A stretch of DNA of 64,000 bases from Polystyrenella longa (GCF_007750395.1 NZ_CP036281.1:4239001-4303000); one strand, 5' to 3'; positions 35,259 to 45,603 are shown, counted from the first letter of the stretch. Made by a program: numbers and translations. The notes: generated from the sequence alone by a model not told the origin.

Positions 35259-36434
35259 ATGTCTGATCTACCGATTTATCTCGATCATCATGCGACCACA
35301 CCTGTTGATCCTCGGGTAGTCGACGCGATGGCTCCGTTCTGGACAACTCAATTCGGTAACGCTGCCAGCTTTCAACACGAATACGGACGCCAAGCCGCAC
35401 AGCGAATCGAAGCGGCGACCCAGCAAATCGCGGAGCTTCTGCAATGTGACCCCAAATGCGTCGTCTTCACCAGCGGGGCAACGGAAGCGAATAATCTGGC
35501 GATCAAAGGGATACTGGGACCGAAACTTCGTCAAAGATCTATCGCTGCCACGCCACATGTGATCAGCACACAGGTCGAGCACCGGGCCGTGATAGACCCT
35601 TTGAAAAAACTCGAACGCCGAGGTGTCGACGTCACCTGGCTGCCGGTGGACGAAACAGGTCTCATTCGACTGAGTGATCTGGAAGATGCCTTCCGTCCGG
35701 AAACCAAGCTCGTTTCCATCATCTGGGCCAGTAACGAAGTCGGAAGCATTCACCCTCTCGCAGAGATCGCCGCTCTTTGTGAGCAGAGAAGCATTATTCT
35801 CCACACGGATGCAGTCCAGGCGGTAGGAAAGCTGCCTATCAACCTTTCCGTCAGTGAAGCTGTAAACCTCCTGAGTTTTTCTGCACATAAGCTTTATGGG
35901 CCACCCGGAATTGGCTGCTTATATGTACAACCGGATGATAACCGCTCTTTTCGTCTCGAACCGCAAATCGAAGGTGGGGGCCACCAACGAGGTTTTCGCA
36001 GTGGCACATTGCCCCTTCCGCTGATCATTGGGTTTGGCAAAGCCTGCGAGATTGCGAGACAGGAAAGCAAAGAGGAGCAGTTGCGTCTGATGCAACTTCG
36101 CGATCAATTCCAACAGTTGCTTCAACAGGGAATTCCGGATATTCGCATCAACGGAGACCTCAATAATCGTCTCGCGGGAAATTTGAACATCAGCATTCCC
36201 CAAGTGGACGGCGAAGCGTTGCTGTCTCATCTCACCGAAATCGCCGTCAGTTCCGGCTCCGCCTGTACGTCAACCAACCCGGAACCGAGCCACGTCCTGC
36301 GTGCGATGGGCATTGACGACCGACTCTGCCGTGCCAGTCTCCGGTTTGGTCTCGGGAGAAGTACAACAGCCGTAGAACTTCACGAAGCCGCCCGGCACGT
36401 GATCGAAGTCGTTAATTCCTTGCGTCAATCGTAA
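35259..36434 (+). CDS. Cysteine desulfurase (NifS/IscS family)
   Basis: 391 residues from ATG 35259; a TTG at 35241 is also open. A pyridoxal-phosphate enzyme that removes sulfur from cysteine to form alanine and a protein-bound persulfide, supplying Fe-S clusters and thio-modifications. IYLDHHATTP opens the protein. TSGATEANNLAIKG and HTDAVQAVGK bind the cofactor, and the PLP lysine lies in SFSAHKLYGPPGIG (near 211). The catalytic cysteine is C336 in SSGSACTSTNPEPSHVL, the long flexible loop of group I (IscS/NifS). No IscU or other cluster-assembly gene is adjacent, so the acceptor is unknown. Confidence 0.95.
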   Translation: MSDLPIYLDHHATTPVDPRVVDAMAPFWTTQFGNAASFQHEYGRQAAQRIEAATQQIAELLQCDPKCVVFTSGATEANNLAIKGILGPKLRQRSIAATPHVISTQVEHRAVIDPLKKLERRGVDVTWLPVDETGLIRLSDLEDAFRPETKLVSIIWASNEVGSIHPLAEIAALCEQRSIILHTDAVQAVGKLPINLSVSEAVNLLSFSAHKLYGPPGIGCLYVQPDDNRSFRLEPQIEGGGHQRGFRSGTLPLPLIIGFGKACEIARQESKEEQLRLMQLRDQFQQLLQQGIPDIRINGDLNNRLAGNLNISIPQVDGEALLSHLTEIAVSSGSACTSTNPEPSHVLRAMGIDDRLCRASLRFGLGRSTTAVELHEAARHVIEVVNSLRQS

Positions 36435-36806
36435 GCAGTGACCACTTTTGTAAAACAGGCTAACCAGGCAACTCGGGGGCCACTCGTTACCTTATTTCGT
36501 CCCACAGATAATTCCGAATTTAGATTATTGTTAGCTAACTTACAGAGAAGACGTCTCTCCCCCGACAGAATGGGGCCAAGCTGAGGAACAGGGCGGGGCC
36601 CCGAGCTGATGTTATCATTACTCGATCAGACCCTGCTTTGAATCTTCGCTTGAGTTTGACTCAGAATTTCGCAGTCAAATCAAGCCGTACAGGTTCATTG
36701 CAGGGTAGCTCTGTTCACTTTGAATAGCGAAAGTTTCCCAGCTTCATTATGATCGTTACTGGCTCTGTAGGCCGACAACTGAAGTTTTTCCCAACAGGAG
36801 TTTTAC
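36435..36806. other. Intergenic region upstream of the YHS-like protein gene
   Basis: 372 bp without a gene. It contains a GC-rich patch (GGGCGGGGCCCCGAGC near 36591) and AT-rich sequence in the last 100 bp that probably carries the promoter of the downstream gene. No operator-like repeat was seen. Confidence 0.4.
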
Positions 36807-37694
36807 ATGAACAGATTATTCGTCACCTCTGGTTTGATGGCCGCGATGGCCGTGGCTGTGCTTACCGTGGATGCCTATTCCAAAGAGGAGAAACAGGCTG
36901 AACTTCCCGTCGCGCTGGAAGGCAACTGTGCTGTTTGTCTGCTTGATGGCGATGCCGTCGTTAAAGGGACCGAAAAGTACACCGTTGAATACGACGGACA
37001 ACGCTACCTGTTTCCAGATGAATCGACACAGCAGAAATTCACCAAAAACCCAGCCAAATATGCTCCTGTACTGAACGGTGACTGCACTGTCTGCTACGAG
37101 CACGGTGGACATCGTCCAGCGGGCAAAGTGGAGCATCACGTGGCTTATGAAGGCCGCTTGTACCTCTTCCCCAGCGAAGGCGTCATGAAGAAATTCACCG
37201 ACAGTCCCGAAGATTTCGTCGATGCTGATCTCGCATACGATGGCAACTGTGCCGTCTGCTTGATCGATGGTGGAGCTGAGAACCCTGGCAAAGCCGAATT
37301 CACTGCTCATTACAAAGGAATGCGGTATCAGTTCCCCAACGCCGCACTGCAGAAGAAATTTGAAGAGAGCCCTGCTCAGTATGCAGTTAAAGATGAAGCA
37401 GAGGCGAAAACATCTTCAACACCCAAAAGCGGCAAAACCGTCTCCATTGAAGGTCGCAGCGCCTGTGCCGGTTGCGAATTCAAAGTTCGTCCAACGCTGA
37501 ATCCCGAAGAACTGGGCCTCGCCGTAGTCGTCAGCGACACGGAAATCTACATTATCGAGAAAGCCCACGAGAGCTATTCCAAAATTTATGACGACCGCTT
37601 TGATTCCGTCAAACTGGCAGTCAAAGGGAAAGTACTCAAGAAAGAAGGACGTTACACTTGGATTGAGCCGGAAAACGTAACCGTCGCTCAATAG
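36807..37694 (+). CDS. Exported protein with three YHS-like Cys modules
   Basis: 295 residues with a signal peptide (LMAAMAVAVLTVDAYS). Three ~55-residue modules follow, at about 37-88, 89-142 and 146-195. Each opens with G(N/D)C(A/T)VC and continues D/E-G-x-x-x-x-G-K/T and Y-x-G-x-x-Y-x-F-P-x-x-x-x-x-K-F. This resembles YHS domains, which bind metals or metal-loaded partners. The C-terminal part contains CAGCEFKV near 217, another CxxC. The AGGAG before ATG 36807 is 6 bp away. A related module ends the thioredoxin-like protein encoded convergently just downstream, so the two probably share a thiol or metal function. Specific role unknown. Confidence 0.75.
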   Translation: MNRLFVTSGLMAAMAVAVLTVDAYSKEEKQAELPVALEGNCAVCLLDGDAVVKGTEKYTVEYDGQRYLFPDESTQQKFTKNPAKYAPVLNGDCTVCYEHGGHRPAGKVEHHVAYEGRLYLFPSEGVMKKFTDSPEDFVDADLAYDGNCAVCLIDGGAENPGKAEFTAHYKGMRYQFPNAALQKKFEESPAQYAVKDEAEAKTSSTPKSGKTVSIEGRSACAGCEFKVRPTLNPEELGLAVVVSDTEIYIIEKAHESYSKIYDDRFDSVKLAVKGKVLKKEGRYTWIEPENVTVAQ

Positions 37695-37774
37695 TGAAAC
37701 GATCGACCACCGCTTGCAGTCGTTCTCTATTCTTCAAGGCGGAGAAGGCTTAAATTAAGCGAACCTGAAACGAG

Positions 37775-37813
37775 AAACGACCTTGTGCCAACTCGGCAGA
37801 AGGTCGTTTTTTT
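37775..37813. terminator. Intrinsic terminator between the two YHS-like protein genes
   Basis: AAACGACCTT (37775-37784) pairs with AAGGTCGTTT (37800-37809), followed by TTTTC. It would end the rightward transcript; an A-rich 5' side makes some leftward function possible. Confidence 0.85.
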
Positions 37814-37863
37814 CGTCGTACAAAACTGAACTACCTGCATCAGGCATTCAATCAGGTGAAACA

Positions 37864-38721
37864 CTATTCCGGTTCAATGACTCCTGGGAGCAGGTACTGC
37901 TGAGGAGCGTCTGCGAAGTGCTGGCGTGCTTCCGGAGTCGAAAAGAACCAGAGCTTGCCGCGGTAGATTGCTCCCAGTTCAGGAGAGCCACTCACGGCCT
38001 GTTTGTCTTCTGATAGCACGATGGGACAGTTCCCATTTACGGCTGGCCAATAATGTTCCGGATTGTGCTCGAAGGCCTGTTTATGAGCGGCAGAAACAAA
38101 ACATAATTGCTTATCTCGATAGATCGTACGAAACGCTGGATTTCCGGGAGTTAACTGACCATTTTCGACCAATTGCACAAGGCAAATCTGCTCGAACGCC
38201 CACTCGCTGGCAACCTGCTGGATTGGGTTCTCCGGCACCACCGCTTTTTTGACGGGGACTTCCGGTTTCGTCTGTTTTTGAACGATCACACGGCCCGCTG
38301 GCTCCGGAGGGCACATGACTTCCAGACGGGCATGTAATTCATCCTCTTTGAGGTATCCAGTGATTTTCTGGAGAACCTGAAAATCGGGAGAGATGATCAC
38401 GGTGGTTGGAAAACCGGAGACGCCGATCTCTTCCACCAGATTCTTTTTCTCGTCCGCATCAACTTTGATCGGAATGAAATGCTCATTCACCATGGCCGAC
38501 ACTTCAGGCTTATTGAAGGACTTCTCCATCTTATGACAGAAAGTGCACCACTCCGCCGTAAACTTCAGCAGCATCGGCTTACCAGTTTCACGAGATTCTT
38601 GGGCAACCTCTTTTAGACTGGAACGCCACTGCACCTGTGCCTGCAGCGTTCCCGCGAAGCAGGATAGGTAGACTAGTGAGCCTGCAATGATACCGTAGAG
38701 TTGGAAACGTTTACTTGCCAT
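37864..38721 (-). CDS. Exported thioredoxin-fold protein with C-terminal YHS-like modules
   Basis: 285 residues. A signal peptide (IIAGSLVYLSCFAGTLQAQ) precedes a thioredoxin-like domain of the DUF255/thiol-disulfide type: LLKFTAEWCTFCHKMEKSF has the active CxxC at C59-C62, and the cis-proline lies in GVSGFPTTVI. After a linker (~150-175), two degenerate YHS-like segments follow (IYRDKQLCFVSAAHKQAF, then VNGNCPIVLSEDKQAVSG and YRGKLWFFSTPEARQHF). It probably reduces or isomerises disulfides or delivers metal outside the cytoplasm. It converges on the three-module gene. Confidence 0.82.
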   Translation of the reverse strand: MASKRFQLYGIIAGSLVYLSCFAGTLQAQVQWRSSLKEVAQESRETGKPMLLKFTAEWCTFCHKMEKSFNKPEVSAMVNEHFIPIKVDADEKKNLVEEIGVSGFPTTVIISPDFQVLQKITGYLKEDELHARLEVMCPPEPAGRVIVQKQTKPEVPVKKAVVPENPIQQVASEWAFEQICLVQLVENGQLTPGNPAFRTIYRDKQLCFVSAAHKQAFEHNPEHYWPAVNGNCPIVLSEDKQAVSGSPELGAIYRGKLWFFSTPEARQHFADAPQQYLLPGVIEPE

Positions 38722-38903
38722 CCTTGGAAGCCCCGTTGTCTTTGTAGATAGATGTATTGTCTGTTGTTTTACTTATCGTCCAACAGGCTGCCATCTTTTG
38801 TGAATCACTTCACTTCGCGACCAAGTTTTGCCGGATGCACAGACTTCTTCTCTAATTCGACCCACTAAAGTCGACCTATTCCCCCTATATGACCCGGCGT
38901 AAA

Positions 38904-38939
38904 AAAAGACACGATCTCAATCATGAAATCGTGTCTTTT
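38904..38939 (-). terminator. Terminator of the coiled-coil protein gene
   Basis: AAAAGACACGAT (38904-38915) pairs with ATCGTGTCTTTT (38928-38939). On the minus strand it is followed by seven T. It lies 65 bp past the stop at 39005. Confidence 0.9.
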
Positions 38940-39004
38940 GTATATTCAGATCAAATCGAGTCGCAGGTTGCCCAAGAGCGTCACAACAGACTCGCCATTC
39001 AACT

Positions 39005-40519
39005 TTATGGATACTGCTTTTTGACCTTTTTGTAGAGTTCGCTTACCCGCCCACTCGATTCGTACGGAGGCAACTTACGGTCGCGAGTATAGTATCCGGA
39101 AACAGTTCCACTCGACTCATACTTCCCAGACTCAATCGCGGCGTCCGAAAGCCGTTGACCATGTTTGAGGTTCCACGGGCGGCCACTTGTCCGCATCCAG
39201 AGTCGCTGTGTCGGTCGGTATCCAATATATTGCAGGAAGTCTTGCAAGGTAAGGACACGAACCCCTTGCTCGCGTGCTTCAGCAACCATCGATTTGTGAG
39301 CATCGGCGATCTTTTCGGCCACAGCATTATCAATAGCTGCCCCCTCTGTTTTCGCAATAGATACACTTGGGATTTCTCCGACGACCAAAAACTTGGTGTC
39401 AACAGAAATTCCCTCGCCCGTCCGGTTCCCTTTATCGTCAACCTCGTTGTCGACCACGGATTGACTTTGTTTCAGGAGTTCGTGGAATCGGTCTCGGTCG
39501 GTATAGCCATCCCCATCCAGGTCGATCAGTCCGACCAGGGAGATTGCAAGTTCTCCGCCAGCAGACCAAGCCGGTGAGTAAATCGGGTCACCTGCAGCAA
39601 TCGGACGCCCCAGGTCTTCGTCGATAATACTGGCGATAGAGAGATTGTCATCGAGAATTTCAGTCACTTCAATAGCCCCCTTAACCTCATCCGTTCCCCG
39701 GGCGACACCACGGTTCTTTTTGAGATAGACACTGAAGCGAGTCTGGGGCATCAGTCCGGAAGAGCTCCCGATGTTGATCCAGACCAGATTGTTATCAAAG
39801 TCGGTCCGGATAATTTTTCCGTCCGCTTTTTCGAAGCTCAAGTCAAGCAATTGCGCGACTTCGTCCTGCAACTGATTAATTGTATTGCTCATGTTACGGA
39901 TGTTAGTTTGCAACTCCTGTTGTTTCTGTTCCGCAGTATCTTTGTATTGATCGTATTCAATTTGCAACTGACGTAAGCTGTCGGTCAGCTGATCTGCTTC
40001 TGCAGTCAGCTTGTTGATTTGTTCTTCAGAACGATCCTGCACTTCCTGCAGATCTCGCTGAGCTTTCGTTTTGGCTTCCGCTTCGGCCTGGATTCGATCT
40101 TCGTCGATTTTTTTGTTGTTCTGCATGTCCGAGACTGTGCCGACCAATTCCCGCTGCAACTCGTCAGCACGTCGTTTCTCGTTCTGAAGTTTATCCCGCT
40201 GGGCCACGATTGCCGCAGCAACGGTCCCCGAAGCATTCTCACTGGAAACATCCGCAAGTTGCTTTTCAAGCTTTTCAATCACCCCTTCTGGATTAGTATC
40301 TTTGATACCAATCTTTTCCATTACGCCGTCAAGCTGACGAGCAATCTGGTCCTGCTGGTTTTTCGCATTACCAGCTTCGCCTCTTGCAACAGAGTTCTGG
40401 TTTTCAAGGTCGAAGTTGCTGCGATAGACCATGAACAGAAAAACGCTGAGCCCGATCGTCAGGAAGACGAAAAAGACCAGAAACATTTTGAGCCAGAAGT
40501 TGTTTTCAGAATTGGCCAT
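39005..40519 (-). CDS. Membrane-anchored coiled-coil protein, unknown function
   Basis: 504 residues. One hydrophobic helix near the N-terminus (MFLVFFVFLTIGLSVFLFMVY, residues ~12-31) is a signal anchor. Residues ~35-225 are a long charged, Gln/Glu/Lys-rich coiled coil. The rest contains a beta-rich segment (about 230-305), a calcium-loop-like LDGDGYTDRDRF near 330, and a helix/loop region rich in Tyr/Ser/Gly at the end. It looks like a spacer or envelope-organising protein conserved in planctomycetes. Single gene with its own terminator. Function unknown. Confidence 0.78.
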   Translation of the reverse strand: MANSENNFWLKMFLVFFVFLTIGLSVFLFMVYRSNFDLENQNSVARGEAGNAKNQQDQIARQLDGVMEKIGIKDTNPEGVIEKLEKQLADVSSENASGTVAAAIVAQRDKLQNEKRRADELQRELVGTVSDMQNNKKIDEDRIQAEAEAKTKAQRDLQEVQDRSEEQINKLTAEADQLTDSLRQLQIEYDQYKDTAEQKQQELQTNIRNMSNTINQLQDEVAQLLDLSFEKADGKIIRTDFDNNLVWINIGSSSGLMPQTRFSVYLKKNRGVARGTDEVKGAIEVTEILDDNLSIASIIDEDLGRPIAAGDPIYSPAWSAGGELAISLVGLIDLDGDGYTDRDRFHELLKQSQSVVDNEVDDKGNRTGEGISVDTKFLVVGEIPSVSIAKTEGAAIDNAVAEKIADAHKSMVAEAREQGVRVLTLQDFLQYIGYRPTQRLWMRTSGRPWNLKHGQRLSDAAIESGKYESSGTVSGYYTRDRKLPPYESSGRVSELYKKVKKQYP

Positions 40520-41130
40520 CAGAGAAACCTTTGCGATTGGAAATCGTACCGCGAGGTGAATGGATTGGGTTCAGAACGGACAGGAAACGGAGTCCCTGTC
40601 TGAGGCTGAAAAACCGTCTAGTTTGACAGGTTAATGATCGATTGAGCCACCAACGATTAAATGCTGATTCTATTCACTTCAACTGCTCATATCTTATGGA
40701 GGCAAGCCTGTGCAAAGTTCGACAGTAAAATCTCGACGAACTGATTCAAAGCTATGTCCTAAGTCTAAAAGCAGATAGAGCAGAGTCAAGCTAGTTCTAG
40801 TCAAGTAAGAGCAGCCCGAGGGCCTCTCCTCCCTGTAAGAGAGCCTTTACCGCTTCCATGCATTCGTCTCAGTAATGCAATTGTACCACCTGACCACCTG
40901 TCACTGGAATAAAACCCTTATAAAGTAGGTTGAATTCCGAGAAATCGATTGCCTTTCAGCGGATCGTCATTGCCATCGATCCCGATATCCACTGGTGGCG
41001 TTCCAACCCGATATTCGCCATAATGATGGGGGCTGACTCGCTGTTCAAGGCCGATACCCCAGGTCCCCCGACGATGCTTTCGCCAAATTTCCCTGCTTTT
41101 TTCGTCTCCTGCAACTGAAACGCTACCCCC
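40520..41130. other. Intergenic region between coiled-coil gene and polA
   Basis: About 610 bp between divergent genes. No gene is credible on either strand. It must contain both promoters; no convincing pair or repeat stands out. Confidence 0.4.
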
Positions 41131-43800
41131 ATGGCTGACACGCTGTTTTTAATAGACACTTATTCACTGTTGTTTCAGGTTTTTCACGCGATCCCCACGA
41201 TGACCAGCCCGCAGGGCCAGCCTACGAACGCACTCTACGGGATTACGCGCGATCTGCAGAACATTATTCGTGATCATCAGCCAACACACCTGATTTGTGC
41301 TCTGGAAGGGGCCGGACCGGCAACGCGAAACGATCTGTACCCTGCATATAAAGCGAACCGCAGCGAGACTCCCCCCGATCTCAAGGCACAAATCCCCCGA
41401 TTGTTCGAGCTGATTGAGGCCTACAATATTCCCTGTATTAATGTTGCTGGTTGGGAAGCGGACGACGTCATCGCGACACTCTCTCGCCAAGCCGCAGCAG
41501 CAGGAATGGACGTCCGGATTGTCACCAGTGACAAAGACGCTCGCCAACTGATCACACCCCAAGTTCGTCTCTACAACACCCGCAAAAACACGTTCATGAC
41601 CGAAAAGGAACTCGCTGACGATTGGGGAATTCGCCCCGATCAGGTCATCGATTTTCAGGCGCTCGTCGGAGACAGTGTCGACAATGTTCCCGGCGTCCCT
41701 CTCGTCGGTCCCAAGAAAGCAAAGATCTTACTGGAGCAGTTTGACACTCTGGAAAACGTTCTCGCCAATGCTGATCAGGCAAAAGGGGCCAAGTTGCAGC
41801 AGAACCTGAAAGAGTTCGCCGAACAGGCATTGCTCAGCCGGCAGTTGGTGACTTTGAATCAGGAACTTCCGCTGGACGTCGATTTTGAGGCGGCCCGGGT
41901 CACGGAACCTAATCGTGAAAAGCTGCTGGAGCTATTCCAGGAGTTTGGTTTCCGCCGCTTCAGCGAAGAGATACAGCCCGCAGTAGAAAACAAAGTCGAA
42001 CAGACCTGGGAAATAATCGACACTCCGGCCAAATTTGAACCCTGGTTTAAAAAGTTTCAAGAGCAACAGGAATTCTGTGTCGACCTCGAAACGACTTCCT
42101 TGACAGCCCTCCAGGCAGACATCGTCGGTTGGGCGTTCTGCTGGGAAGCAAACCACGGCTATTATCTGCCGGTCAATAGCCCCGGTTCCGCTCACCTCGA
42201 CGCCGACTTAGTCGCGTCGAAGTTCAAACCGATTCTGGAGGATCCGACAGTCTCCAAGATCAACCAGAACATCAAATACGACATGCTGGTTCTGCGGAAG
42301 ATTGACATCCACCTGCAGGGCGTTTCTATCGACCCCATGGTGGGTGACTACTTGCTCGATGCGGGCGCCCGTAGTCATGGTCTCGACGCGTTGGCCATGA
42401 AGTACCTGAACCATAAGATGATTCCGATCAGCGATCTGATTGGAAAAGGAAAACAGCAGAAGAAAATGTTCGAGGTCGAAGTCGATCAGGCTGCTGAATA
42501 CGCAGCGGAAGACGCGACTATTTCACTTCAGATCGCGCATCGAGTAAAGCAGGAGCTCGAGCAGGAAAATCTCTGGGACTTATACTGGGATCTCGAACGT
42601 CCCCTGATCTCCGTTCTGGTGGAGATGGAATCCAATGGAATCAAAGTTCTGCCGGATGAACTCCGAGAACAGAGTGAACAGTTGAAAGAGCGACTTTTCG
42701 AACTGGAAATCGACATTTATAAAATCGCCGGTCAGGAATTCAATATTGGTTCACCCAAACAGCTCCGCGAAATCCTGTTTGATAAATTGAATCTTCCTGT
42801 CATCAAACGTACCAAAACTGGTCCAAGTACCGATCAGGAAGTATTAGAACAACTTGCTACTGAACACGAGCTGCCGGCGAAGCTGATCGAGCAACGGCAA
42901 CTTTCCAAGTTAAAAAGCACCTATCTCGATGCTCTCCCCAATCTGGTGCATCCGCAAACAGGTAAAATCCACGCGTCATTTAATCAGGTAGTCGCAGCGA
43001 CAGGTCGACTCAGTTCCAGTGACCCGAATTTGCAGAACATCCCGGTTCGTTCGGAAGAAGGTCGCCGGATCCGCAAAGCATTCGTTCCCAGCGAAGAAGG
43101 ATGGGCACTCGTCTGCTTTGACTATTCTCAGATTGAACTGCGCATGCTGGCACACTTTTGCGGCGATCCTGCACTAATGACCGCTTTCAGCAGCGGAGAA
43201 GATATTCACGCGACCGTCGCTGCGGAGATTTTTCATACAATACCGGAGGAAGTTTCATCGGACATGCGTCGTGTTGCGAAAGCGGTCAACTTTGGAGTCA
43301 TCTATGGCCAGAGTCCTTACGGTTTAGCAGCAGCACTCAAAATCCCCCAGGACGAAGCGGCCGACTTCATCAAACGATATTTTGAACGATTCGCCGATGT
43401 TGAAGAATACCTCTTTTCAATTCTCGTTGAATGCGAAAAGCAGGGTTATGTCAGCACCATTATGGGACGTCGCCGGATAATTACTGGCGTAAACCCGGTT
43501 CGTCATAAACAGCGGAATCTGTCCGACCGTACCGCCATCAATACCGTCATTCAGGGTTCGGCTGCCGACCTGATCAAAAAGTCGATGATCGAATGTTCGG
43601 ATATGCTTAAAGAAACTAACTTTCCAGCTCGACTGCTGTTGCAGATTCATGACGAACTGGTTTTTGAGACACCGGTCGAGAAAATCGAAGAGTTAGCCAA
43701 TCTCGTCAGAGGAAAGATGGAAAATGCCATTCCACTGACCGTCCCTCTCGTTGTGGACATGAAAAGTGGGCCGGACTGGTATTCAGTCGAGGCGGAGTAA
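41131..43800 (+). CDS. polA: DNA polymerase I
   Basis: 889 residues with all three domains. Residues 1-290 are the 5'-3' flap nuclease (LFLIDTYSLLFQVFHA, VAGWEADDVIATL, VTSDKDARQL, GDSVDNVPGVPLVGPKKA). About 300-500 is the 3'-5' proofreading domain with its acidic motif in VDLETTSL (D near 318), so proofreading is probably active. The polymerase domain has motif A FDYSQIELRML (near 665), motif B RRVAKAVNFGVIYGQSP (near 710) and motif C QIHDELVFE (near 838). It fills gaps in repair and replaces RNA primers. No ribosome-binding site precedes ATG 41131. The gene stands alone. Confidence 0.97.
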   Translation: MADTLFLIDTYSLLFQVFHAIPTMTSPQGQPTNALYGITRDLQNIIRDHQPTHLICALEGAGPATRNDLYPAYKANRSETPPDLKAQIPRLFELIEAYNIPCINVAGWEADDVIATLSRQAAAAGMDVRIVTSDKDARQLITPQVRLYNTRKNTFMTEKELADDWGIRPDQVIDFQALVGDSVDNVPGVPLVGPKKAKILLEQFDTLENVLANADQAKGAKLQQNLKEFAEQALLSRQLVTLNQELPLDVDFEAARVTEPNREKLLELFQEFGFRRFSEEIQPAVENKVEQTWEIIDTPAKFEPWFKKFQEQQEFCVDLETTSLTALQADIVGWAFCWEANHGYYLPVNSPGSAHLDADLVASKFKPILEDPTVSKINQNIKYDMLVLRKIDIHLQGVSIDPMVGDYLLDAGARSHGLDALAMKYLNHKMIPISDLIGKGKQQKKMFEVEVDQAAEYAAEDATISLQIAHRVKQELEQENLWDLYWDLERPLISVLVEMESNGIKVLPDELREQSEQLKERLFELEIDIYKIAGQEFNIGSPKQLREILFDKLNLPVIKRTKTGPSTDQEVLEQLATEHELPAKLIEQRQLSKLKSTYLDALPNLVHPQTGKIHASFNQVVAATGRLSSSDPNLQNIPVRSEEGRRIRKAFVPSEEGWALVCFDYSQIELRMLAHFCGDPALMTAFSSGEDIHATVAAEIFHTIPEEVSSDMRRVAKAVNFGVIYGQSPYGLAAALKIPQDEAADFIKRYFERFADVEEYLFSILVECEKQGYVSTIMGRRRIITGVNPVRHKQRNLSDRTAINTVIQGSAADLIKKSMIECSDMLKETNFPARLLLQIHDELVFETPVEKIEELANLVRGKMENAIPLTVPLVVDMKSGPDWYSVEAE

Positions 43801-44343
43801 CCATTGAAATTCAGGCGAGCCACCTCTCCTGGGAGGTTTTGACGGCAGCGCTATCTCCTTATCCATCCCTATGATGGAGCAAAAGTAGAATAGGCGTCCA
43901 ATTTGGCAGCAAAACATAGCCATCTCAGATAGTCCGCCTGATCGCTTCTCCTGAACGGGGGAGAGCAGTAGCCCGATTTCCTAAGTCGCTTATCAACAGG
44001 GGCTTATGTGTACTCTCGCCAATGTAAAAATGGCGATCAGTTCCCGATATTTTTGACCGGATTCCTCTTTTTCTCATTGACTTGACTGTTAGCATGGTAA
44101 ACTATCTATTAACGTTGCCTTCCAACCTACAAATCCCATCTTTCAGCAAATTGTAAAGACGACCAAACTTTCCGTATCGCGAAAATCAAAGTTCGATTTT
44201 CGGAGGGAAATCACGAGTCAGCATTTCAATTGCACCATACACCTTAAGATTTAAAACAGCTTAAGATTCATCTGAATACCAACGGATTGACGGTCTCCAC
44301 CAACTCCCCTCACCACTGATTTTATTTACTGATATCTCGAGTT
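43801..44343. other. Intergenic region between polA and coaE
   Basis: 543 bp with no credible gene. A short hairpin (ACCTC/GAGGT near 43822-43837) followed by TTTTG could be a weak polA terminator. Overlapping TTGACT boxes at 44077-44087 ahead of AT-rich sequence may belong to the coaE promoter, at an imperfect spacing. Confidence 0.35.
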
Positions 44344-44967
44344 ATGGACATTCCTGTGATTTCGCTCATCGGCGGAATTGGTTCCGGTAAGAGTGCAATC
44401 TCACAGGAACTGGCGAAAAGATATGCGGTTCAAGTCATCAATGCCGACGAAGTCGGGCATGAGGTCTTGCACGAACCAACAGTTATTCAACAGTTACAAG
44501 AGAGCTTCGGCTCTGAAATCATAAATGGAGAAGGGCAGGCAGTCCGTCCTCGGATAGCAGCTCTGGTGTTTGGAGAAACTCCTGAACATCGAACGAACCT
44601 TAAACGACTTGAGGATATCGTACATCCTCACATTCGATCGAGAGTCGATCACCTAATTCAACAGTCAATAAGATCTGGTTCATACGACTTGATTATTCTG
44701 GATGCCGCACTCCTTTTGGAAGCGGGATGGGATCAAGTCTGTGATTTAGTCTTCTTTGTCGATGTTTCCGAAGAAATTCGGTTGCAGCGGGTCACTCAAA
44801 ATCGTAACTGGTCTGAGGAGGAATTCCGTAAACGGGAATTTAACCAACTCAGTCTTGTTGATAAAAAAACTCGAGCTGAATACACGATCGAGAACAATGA
44901 TGATCTGTCCTCTGCCGTAGATCAGTTAGAGACCTACCTGAAACAGCATTTCCAAGTAAACCTCTGA
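44344..44967 (+). CDS. coaE: Dephospho-CoA kinase
   Basis: 207 residues, the usual length. It phosphorylates dephospho-CoA to coenzyme A, the last step of CoA synthesis, in the cytoplasm. The P-loop is SLIGGIGSGKSAISQ (near 6-20). The family motif VINADEVGHEVL and the lid/effector segment LEDIVHPHIRSRV follow. LIILDAALLLEAGWD and VFFVDVSEEIRLQRV complete the kinase core. The start ATG has no clear ribosome-binding site. It stands 636 bp before rho. Confidence 0.95.
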   Translation: MDIPVISLIGGIGSGKSAISQELAKRYAVQVINADEVGHEVLHEPTVIQQLQESFGSEIINGEGQAVRPRIAALVFGETPEHRTNLKRLEDIVHPHIRSRVDHLIQQSIRSGSYDLIILDAALLLEAGWDQVCDLVFFVDVSEEIRLQRVTQNRNWSEEEFRKREFNQLSLVDKKTRAEYTIENNDDLSSAVDQLETYLKQHFQVNL

Positions 44968-45603
44968 TTGCAATTGTTAGTTTGAATGCCAACCTGGTCC
45001 GGTTCCAATCGGGAACCAACCCGGTCACGGCGCCGATTTCCCCCACATCTTTTTCCCAGGGATCGGATTCAATATCGATTAGTGATCAAGATTTTCCATT
45101 CTGTAACGAACTTAATCCGAAAAGTGTTCGTCTATAAGTCTGGACGGTTCATCCTGGACATTACAAATCGCAACTTCCGTAACGACTCATCACTAATCAT
45201 TCCGTTCGAGCACAATTGACTCTCCGTTAGAGAGTATCCCGCTCGCATTTAAAGTTTAATCTGAGTCTCACCGGATCATAATTTGAACTCGAAGACGCAT
45301 TCCTCCCTCCTCCGCGTCTTCCATACCAGCGACGTTGCCTGAAATGAAGCATTCAGTTCGGCAATGTTGTAAAAATGACATTAGAGTAGCGTTATTTCTT
45401 CCTCTGAAATTGTCCACTTCGCATCAGGAAAAGTTTATAGATTGAACCTCAGTAACAACTTACCTTCCCGCGGTTAACTGATTGTTTTCGATTGGTGACC
45501 AGTGGAATAAGAGTTGCAAACGATGTTCCTACTCTCCGTCAAAACCATTTCTTCACCTCTCTGCCGAACAGCCCACCTTTACTTTACTCAGGACAATTCT
45601 GTC
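44968..45603. other. Intergenic and leader region upstream of rho
   Basis: 636 bp. A rho frame opens at TTG 45514, but the stretch before ATG 45604 is not Rho-like. In other bacteria rho has a long autoregulated leader; the length here is compatible, but I see no specific leader structure. Confidence 0.4.

Noticed and set aside
43822-43840. Hairpin ACCTC/GAGGT with TTTTG after polA as a terminator
   Set aside because: Only five base pairs and a short T run; too weak to list as a terminator.
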